From: Nitrospirota bacterium
GTDB taxonomy: Bacteria; Nitrospirota; 9FT-COMBO-42-15; HDB-SIOI813
DNA length: 9,837 nt
Reading direction: 5' to 3'
Assembly: GCA_023248365.1 (NCBI GenBank)
Contig: JAHFER010000042.1
Span: 1 to 9,837, forward strand
Shown here: positions 1 to 4,297 of the stretch, piece after piece
Layout of the letters: each line of letters starts with the position of its first letter
Numbering within the stretch: the stretch's first letter is position 1
Position numbers and translations under genes: made by a program
Notes under the pieces: model-generated
Databases searched by the model: none
Seen by the model: only the letters and a program-made list of their open reading frames with translations
What the model was told of the DNA's origin: nothing

Positions 1-102
1 AGCACCGGTCTGTTTGCGCTTGTCGAGATGTTTATATTTGTGGCCATACTTGTGATAGGGCTTGTATATGCATGGAAGAAGGGGGCTCTTGAATGGACGT
101 AA
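1..102 (+). CDS. nuoA: NuoA, complex I membrane subunit A (3' end only)
   Basis: Frame 1 is open from the first base and ends at TAA 100-102, giving the last 33 residues of a protein whose start lies outside the window. The fragment holds one hydrophobic helix (visible residues about 4-22, containing FALVEMFIFVAILVIGLVYA) followed by a short basic and polar tail ending ALEWT. This matches the third membrane helix and tail of NuoA, the small three-helix subunit beside NuoH near the quinone tunnel. Identification rests on the tail and on nuoB directly downstream, the usual A-B order. The stop overlaps the nuoB start by 10 bases, and the purine-rich GAAGAAGGGGG at 76-86 inside nuoA serves as the nuoB ribosome-binding site, so translation is probably coupled. 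Confidence 0.85.
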   Translation, partial: STGLFALVEMFIFVAILVIGLVYAWKKGALEWT

Positions 103-572
103 GAGACGGGAATGTAATTTTTACTACAATTGATAATATAGTTAACTGGGGCAGGCAGTCTTCACTATGGCCTATGACCTTCGGGCTTGCCTGTTGTGCA
201 ATTGAAATGATTGCAGCAGGATGTTCAAGGTATGACACAGACCGCTTTGGATTAGTGTTCAGGCCTTCTCCACGTCAGTCAGATGTTATGATAATTGCAG
301 GTACTATGACCAAGAAGATGGCGCCTTCAGTAAAAAGATTGTATGCCCAAATGCCTGAACCAAGATGGGTTATTGCTATGGGTGGATGTGCATCATCAGG
401 GGGGCCCTTCAATACCTACAGCGTAGTACAGGGAACAGACCTTGTGATTCCTGTGGATGTCTATGTGCCCGGATGCCCGCCCAGACCAGAAGCCCTTATG
501 TATGGTTTTTTACAATTACAGGAAAAGATAAAAAGAGAGAATCCATTAATCTTAATGAGGTTTAAAAGCTAA
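93..572 (+). CDS. nuoB: NuoB, complex I 20 kDa subunit carrying cluster N2
   Basis: NuoB is a soluble Q-module subunit that holds [4Fe-4S] cluster N2, the last electron carrier before quinone, at the interface with NuoD. At 159 residues it has the size of a compact NuoB. The four expected N2 ligands are present: the tandem pair Cys34-Cys35 in FGLACCAIEM, Cys99 in MGGCASSGG and Cys128 in VPGCPPRPEA. The conserved SRYDTDRFG and FRPSPRQSDVMIIAGT segments follow the Cys pair. The start at 93 gives a normal short N-terminus and has GAAGAAGGGGG 7 or more bases upstream. It overlaps nuoA by 10 bases, and nuoC begins 5 bases after the stop. One oddity is Cys44 (AAGCSRYD), where I would usually expect alanine or another small residue. 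Confidence 0.97.
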   Translation: MDVRDGNVIFTTIDNIVNWGRQSSLWPMTFGLACCAIEMIAAGCSRYDTDRFGLVFRPSPRQSDVMIIAGTMTKKMAPSVKRLYAQMPEPRWVIAMGGCASSGGPFNTYSVVQGTDLVIPVDVYVPGCPPRPEALMYGFLQLQEKIKRENPLILMRFKS

Positions 573-577
573 AAACA

Positions 578-1108
578 ATGGAAGTACAGGACTTAGAAAA
601 AGAGTTATCGCCGCTTCAGTATTCACTCCTTATTACCAAGATTAAGGGGAGATTTGGCAGATCTGTACTCGAAACTTCTGTTTTCAGAGGAGAGATAACT
701 CATTTAGTTGAAAAGGATGCAATTGCAGATATATGTAATTTTGTTAAACGAGAATCTGATATGCAGTTTAACTTTTTATCAGATGTCCTCGGAGTTGACT
801 GCCGTTCATCTCTGTCATGTTTTGAGGTTGTTTACCACCTATATTCAATTAAGAATAAAATGCGCCTGAGATTAAAGATAAGGATTAAAGAGGATGAGAC
901 CGTTCCTTCAGTTACATCTGTATGGAGGAGCGCTGATTTTGCTGAGAGAGAGACCTTTGACATGTTTGGAATTGTCTTTGACGGTCACCCGAATATGAAG
1001 CGCATCTATATGCCGGAGGATTGGGAGGGTTATCCTTTAAGGAAAGACTATCCTCTTGTAGGATATAAGGATGAATATAATCCATTTGGAGTTGAAAAGA
1101 AAGCGTAA
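578..1108 (+). CDS. nuoC: NuoC, complex I 30 kDa subunit
   Basis: NuoC is a cofactor-free soluble subunit that packs against NuoD in the connecting part of the peripheral arm. The 176-residue product carries the complete 30 kDa subunit signature near its C-terminus (about residues 122-158): ERETFDMFGIVFDGHP, then MKRIYMPEDWEGYPLRKDYPL. The N-terminal 60 residues are less conserved, as is usual for this family. It is a separate gene and not fused to nuoD, unlike the E. coli NuoCD fusion. The Shine-Dalgarno sequence is poor: the nearest purine stretch, GAGG at 557-560, is about 17 bases from the ATG, so translation may depend on coupling to nuoB, which ends 5 bases upstream. The stop codon TAA at 1106-1108 lies at the beginning of a 7-base simple repeat. 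Confidence 0.96.
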   Translation: MEVQDLEKELSPLQYSLLITKIKGRFGRSVLETSVFRGEITHLVEKDAIADICNFVKRESDMQFNFLSDVLGVDCRSSLSCFEVVYHLYSIKNKMRLRLKIRIKEDETVPSVTSVWRSADFAERETFDMFGIVFDGHPNMKRIYMPEDWEGYPLRKDYPLVGYKDEYNPFGVEKKA

Positions 1109-1137
1109 GAAGTAAGATTTCAGAAGTAAGAAAAGGC
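1103..1137. repeat. Heptamer-register simple repeat at the nuoC 3' end
   Basis: AAGTAAG occurs at 1110-1116 and again at 1124-1130, with one intervening heptamer (1117-1123) ending in CAG and a preceding GCGTAAG at 1103-1109 that contains the nuoC stop. All units sit in an exact 7-base register. The block fills most of the 44-base nuoC-nuoD gap. It resembles the AAGTCAG/AATTCAG units inside nuoG, and I infer that they are one repeat family. Confidence 0.6.
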
Positions 1138-1152
1138 ACAAAACAAAAAAAT

Positions 1153-2355
1153 ATGGAAAATACAATAGAAAATAGTAAGGATGAACTGATAACGAGAGAG
1201 GTTACGCTGAATATGGGGCCTCAGCATCCATCCACTCACGGTGTTATGCATCTTATTTTGCATATGCAGGGTGAGAAGATTATAAAGGCAGAGCCTGATA
1301 TTGGTTACCTCCACAGGGGTATGGAGAAGATTGCAGAGAATCTCCTGTATGCTCAGTTTGTTCCTTATACTGACAGGCTTGATTACCTTAGCAGTATGAC
1401 CAATAACCTTGGTTATGTAATGGCAGTAGAGAAGCTGATTGGCATTGATATTCCTGAGAGGGGGCAGTACGTAAGGGTTATTGCATCGGAATTGTCCCGT
1501 ATTTCCAGTCATCTTCTGGCTGTTGGCGCATGGGGACTTGATTTAGGGGCCATCACACTTGTCTTATATGCCTTCAGGGAAAGGGAGATGGTGCTGGACC
1601 TGTTTGAGATGCTCTGCGGCGCACGCTTAACATATAATTATATGAAGATCGGCGGAGTAAGAGGCGACCTGCCTCCGGGGTTTGTAGAGAAATGCAGGGA
1701 ATTTGTCCGTCTCTTCCCAAAGCGTATTGATGAATATGAAGGACTTCTGACAGGTAACAGGATATGGCTAAAGAGAAATAAAGGTGTCGGAGTTGTATCT
1801 GCTGAGGATGCAGTTAACCTCGGTCTTACAGGGCCGTCCCTCAGAGGGTCCGGAGTCAACTGGGATATAAGGAAAGATGAGCCGTATCTTGTGTATGACA
1901 GGTTTGATTTTAAAGTAACGTTAGGCGAAAACGGCGACTGTTTTGATCGTTACACATGCAGGGTGGGCGACATGAGGCAGGCGGCAAGGATTGTTGACCA
2001 GGCCCTTGATCAGTTACCTGAAGGGCCGGTAAACGCTGATATACCTGAGTTTGTAGCGCCGTCAAGGGCGGATTTAACTACAAAGATGGAGGCGCTCATT
2101 CATCACTTTAAGCTTATATCACATGGATTCAAACCTCCTGTGGGTGAGGTCTATGTTTCAATTGAGGCGCCCAAAGGTGAGCTTGGTTACTATGTTAAGA
2201 GTGATGGAACAGAGAAGCCATTTAGAGTCAAGATAAGGGCGCCTTCTTTTGTAAATCTTCAGAGTGTGGATCCCATGTCTAAAGGGTTATACTTTGCAGA
2301 TGTGGTTGCTGTTATATCGAGTTTGGATCCGGTGTTTGGGGAAGTAGATAAGTAA
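1153..2355 (+). CDS. nuoD: NuoD, complex I 49 kDa quinone-site subunit
   Basis: NuoD forms the quinone-binding cavity together with NuoB, at the end of the peripheral arm. It is homologous to the large subunit of [NiFe] hydrogenases but has lost the metal ligands. The 400-residue length is normal. Visible signatures are GPQHPSTHG (residues 22-30), GYLHRGMEKIAE (about 51-62) and PYTDRLDYLS (71-80). By alignment from memory with Thermus Nqo4, His29 and Tyr78 correspond to His38 and Tyr87, the residues that hydrogen-bond the quinone headgroup. The C-terminus ends in the typical SLDPVFGEVDK. The start is followed by a variable tail of about 14 residues before the first conserved strand. There is no good Shine-Dalgarno sequence: AAAAGG at 1131-1136 is about 16 bases away, after the repeat in this gap. 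Confidence 0.98.
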   Translation: MENTIENSKDELITREVTLNMGPQHPSTHGVMHLILHMQGEKIIKAEPDIGYLHRGMEKIAENLLYAQFVPYTDRLDYLSSMTNNLGYVMAVEKLIGIDIPERGQYVRVIASELSRISSHLLAVGAWGLDLGAITLVLYAFREREMVLDLFEMLCGARLTYNYMKIGGVRGDLPPGFVEKCREFVRLFPKRIDEYEGLLTGNRIWLKRNKGVGVVSAEDAVNLGLTGPSLRGSGVNWDIRKDEPYLVYDRFDFKVTLGENGDCFDRYTCRVGDMRQAARIVDQALDQLPEGPVNADIPEFVAPSRADLTTKMEALIHHFKLISHGFKPPVGEVYVSIEAPKGELGYYVKSDGTEKPFRVKIRAPSFVNLQSVDPMSKGLYFADVVAVISSLDPVFGEVDK

Positions 2356-2359
2356 AATT

Positions 2360-2380
2360 AGTAAACAGTATACAGAACAA
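2360..2380. repeat. Heptamer-register simple repeat downstream of nuoD
   Basis: AGTAAAC (2360-2366) and AGTATAC (2367-2373) are adjacent 7-base units differing at one base, followed by a degenerate third unit starting AGAAC. The block starts 5 bases after the nuoD stop and runs into the GC-rich hairpin unit at 2383-2410. It is short, so chance cannot be excluded for this copy alone; its support comes from similar blocks elsewhere in the operon. Confidence 0.45.
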
Positions 2381-2382
2381 TA

Positions 2383-2410
2383 AGGTAGGGGAGGGGCTCG
2401 TCCCCTTCCG
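2383..2410. repeat. GC-rich hairpin repeat unit, copy 1 (nuoD-nuoE gap)
   Basis: This 28-base unit matches 26 of 28 positions of 6435-6462 inside nuoG, counted by eye. The core is GGGAGGGG (2389-2396), loop CTCGT, then CCCCTTCC (2402-2409), an 8-base-pair stem with one G-T wobble. The two copies differ in one loop base and one right-arm base. No T-tract follows and the operon continues, so it is better read as a dispersed palindromic repeat than as a terminator. It could still act on mRNA processing between nuoD and nuoE. Confidence 0.75.
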
Positions 2411-2414
2411 GATT

Positions 2415-2429
2415 TGGCTTAATAAGCCA
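2415..2429. repeat. Small hairpin following the GC-rich repeat
   Basis: TGGCTT (2415-2420) and AAGCCA (2424-2429) are exact reverse complements separated by AAT, giving a 6-base-pair hairpin. It lies 5 bases beyond the GC-rich unit and 21 bases before the nuoE start, just upstream of the nuoE ribosome-binding site (AAGGAAG, about 2438-2444). It might influence initiation, but it is short and could be fortuitous. Confidence 0.35.
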
Positions 2430-2450
2430 GGAGCAAGAAGGAAGAATAGA

Positions 2451-2915
2451 ATGCTTTCAGAAAATGCAGTTAAAGAAATAAATGAGTTAACTTCAAAGTA
2501 TGCGAACAGGCGTTCTGCTGTTATGCCGGCGCTTACTGTAGTTCAGAAGGAGCTTGGATATATAACAGAAGAGGGTATGAGAGACGTTGCGAGGATACTT
2601 GGAATAAAGCCTGTACTTGTTTTTGAAGTAGCTACCTTTTATACCATGTACAACAAAAAACCTGTAGGTAAATACCATATACAGGTCTGCACTAATATAG
2701 CCTGTTCTCTTCTTGGTGCAGAACATTTAATGGATTTCCTTTCAAGAAAGTTGGGAGTAAAAGTTAAGGAGACTACTTCAGACAAGAAGTTTACTCTTTC
2801 AGCAGTTGAATGTCTCGGCTCCTGCGGGACAGCTCCAATGATGCAGATCAATGATAATTATTATGAAAATCTAACAGACGCCAAGGTAGAGGAGATTCTC
2901 AACAATCTGCGCTAA
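2451..2915 (+). CDS. nuoE: NuoE, complex I 24 kDa [2Fe-2S] subunit
   Basis: NuoE is the thioredoxin-like ferredoxin subunit of the NADH-dehydrogenase tip and carries the N1a [2Fe-2S] cluster next to the FMN of NuoF. The 154-residue protein has the N-terminal helical region with the family's characteristic VATFYTMY (residues 60-67). The four cluster ligands are in the expected spacing: Cys80 and Cys85 (VCTNIAC), then Cys121 and Cys125 (ECLGSCG). The start at 2451 is supported by AAGGAAG about 6 bases upstream. nuoF begins 9 bases after the stop. Together with nuoF and nuoG this shows a full N-module, so NADH is the expected electron donor, unlike the 11-subunit complexes that lack it. Confidence 0.97.
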   Translation: MLSENAVKEINELTSKYANRRSAVMPALTVVQKELGYITEEGMRDVARILGIKPVLVFEVATFYTMYNKKPVGKYHIQVCTNIACSLLGAEHLMDFLSRKLGVKVKETTSDKKFTLSAVECLGSCGTAPMMQINDNYYENLTDAKVEEILNNLR

Positions 2916-2924
2916 TTTATAATT

Positions 2925-4184
2925 ATGTTTGAACCTGTGCTATTAAAAAATATTAATACACCTGATTCTTTTACGATAGATGCTTATCTTAAAAGTGGCG
3001 GGTATGAGGGGCTTAAAAAGGCCCTTGAAATGAGTGCGGATTCTATTATTCAGACAGTTAAGGATTCTGGTTTAAGAGGGCGGGGAGGCGCCGGATTCCC
3101 GACCGGACTAAAGTGGAGTTTCATTTCGAAAGATCCCACTATTGCCAAATATTTATGTTGTAATGCAGATGAGGGAGAGCCCGGAACTTTTAAAGACAGG
3201 GTTATTATAGAGAAAGACCCGCATCAGCTTATAGAGGGGATGGCCATTGCATGTTATGCAATTGGCGCTGCTAATGCATACATATATATACGCGGTGAGT
3301 TTGTGCTTGGCGCTCAGAGGCTTGAAGATGCCATTCAGGAGGCAACTGCGAAAGGCTGCCTTGGCAAAAATATACTGGGTAGTAGTTTCAGCCTTAATAT
3401 GTACGTACACAGGGGCGCAGGCGCATATATATGCGGAGAAGAGACAGCGCTCCTTGAGTCCATAGAAGGACGCCGTGCCTTACCTAGGGTAAAACCTCCT
3501 TTCCCTGCCCAGGTTGGATTATTTGGAAAACCCACAGTTATAAATAACGTAGAAACATTAGCCTGTGTTCCTCACATAATAAATAACGGGGCGGCCTGGT
3601 TTGCCGCTATAGGACCAGCCAAGAGTCCCGGAACAAAGCTGTTTGGTGTAAGCGGTCATGTCAACAAACCAGGGCTTTATGAGCTTCCAATGGGTACTCC
3701 ATTAAGAGAAATTATCTATGATTATGCAGGCGGTATAAGGGGAGGCAGGGCCTTTAAGGCTGTAATCCCAGGCGGGGTTTCAGCGCCTATGCTGATAGAA
3801 AAGGATTTAGACACACCGATGGATTTTGATTCACTTGCAGCGAAGGGAACGATGCTGGGAAGCGGTGCGATTGTAGTCATGGATGATACTGTCTGTATTG
3901 TAAAGACTGCATTAAGGACTCATGAGTTTTTTCACCATGAATCGTGCGGAAAATGTACCCCATGCAGAGAGGGGCTTGACTGGTTAGTTAAGGTATTGAG
4001 AAGGATTGAAGGTGGAGAGGGCAAAGAGGGTGACGTTGATCTTCTCCTGAAATTATGCGTAGATATCTTTGGACGAACATTCTGTCCCCTTGGAGATGGG
4101 GCAGTAATGGCGCTCAGAGGAGCAATTAATTGCTACAGGAATGAATTTGAATACCATGTAAATCATAAGAGGTGCATGGTGTAG
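2925..4184 (+). CDS. nuoF: NuoF, complex I 51 kDa NADH- and FMN-binding subunit
   Basis: NuoF oxidises NADH with FMN and passes electrons to its own [4Fe-4S] cluster N3 at the tip of the peripheral arm. The 419-residue length is typical. The glycine-rich nucleotide and flavin region GLRGRGGAGFPTGLKW is at residues 49-64. The second FMN-site signature, CNADEGEPGTFKDR, is at 79-92, and RGAGAYICGEETALLESIEG is at 163-182. The N3 ligands are Cys341, Cys344 and Cys347 in ESCGKCTPCREG plus Cys387 in TFCPLGDGA. The start lies 9 bases after nuoE without a recognisable Shine-Dalgarno sequence (the spacer is AT-rich), suggesting coupling to nuoE. A repeat-rich 113-base gap follows. Confidence 0.98.
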   Translation: MFEPVLLKNINTPDSFTIDAYLKSGGYEGLKKALEMSADSIIQTVKDSGLRGRGGAGFPTGLKWSFISKDPTIAKYLCCNADEGEPGTFKDRVIIEKDPHQLIEGMAIACYAIGAANAYIYIRGEFVLGAQRLEDAIQEATAKGCLGKNILGSSFSLNMYVHRGAGAYICGEETALLESIEGRRALPRVKPPFPAQVGLFGKPTVINNVETLACVPHIINNGAAWFAAIGPAKSPGTKLFGVSGHVNKPGLYELPMGTPLREIIYDYAGGIRGGRAFKAVIPGGVSAPMLIEKDLDTPMDFDSLAAKGTMLGSGAIVVMDDTVCIVKTALRTHEFFHHESCGKCTPCREGLDWLVKVLRRIEGGEGKEGDVDLLLKLCVDIFGRTFCPLGDGAVMALRGAINCYRNEFEYHVNHKRCMV

Positions 4185-4190
4185 TATAAA

Positions 4191-4224
4191 CTCGTGACTC
4201 GTGTCCGGTTATCGTGTCCGGTTA
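4191..4224. repeat. Tandem direct repeats after nuoF
   Basis: CTCGTGA (4191-4197) and CTCGTGT (4198-4204) are adjacent 7-base units. The 12-mer CGTGTCCGGTTA then occurs at 4200-4211 and again at 4213-4224, a 13-base period. The block begins 6 bases after the nuoF stop. I see no gene or promoter in it. Its style (short exact tandem units that change gradually) matches the other simple repeats of this operon. Confidence 0.65.
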
Positions 4225-4259
4225 AGGGAATAAGAAAAGGGATGATTAAGGACAACAAA

Positions 4260-4293
4260 AACGGTCAACGGAGAACGGTCACGGACAACGGAA
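4260..4293. repeat. AACGG heptamer repeat immediately before nuoG
   Basis: AACGG recurs at 4260, 4267, 4274 and 4287. The first three are exactly 7 bases apart; the last is 13 away because the unit between them has lost one base (ACGGAC at 4281-4286). The array ends 4 bases before the nuoG start codon, so it occupies the place where a ribosome-binding site would be. There is no canonical Shine-Dalgarno sequence before nuoG, only the GGA within the last unit. The repeat may therefore weaken or tune nuoG initiation; this is inference. Confidence 0.65.
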
Positions 4294-4297
4294 TATC

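Noticed and set aside
1120..1512. 130-codon minus-strand open frame opposite nuoD
   Set aside because: It lies antisense to conserved nuoD sequence, shows no recognisable domain and has the composition expected from a shadow frame.
2389..2409. Rho-independent terminator between nuoD and nuoE
   Set aside because: The GC-rich stem is not followed by a T-tract, a near-identical copy occurs inside nuoG, and the operon clearly continues.
4191..4293. CRISPR-like array between nuoF and nuoG
   Set aside because: The units are 7 or 13 bases and directly abutting, with no spacers of 30-40 bases and no cas genes.
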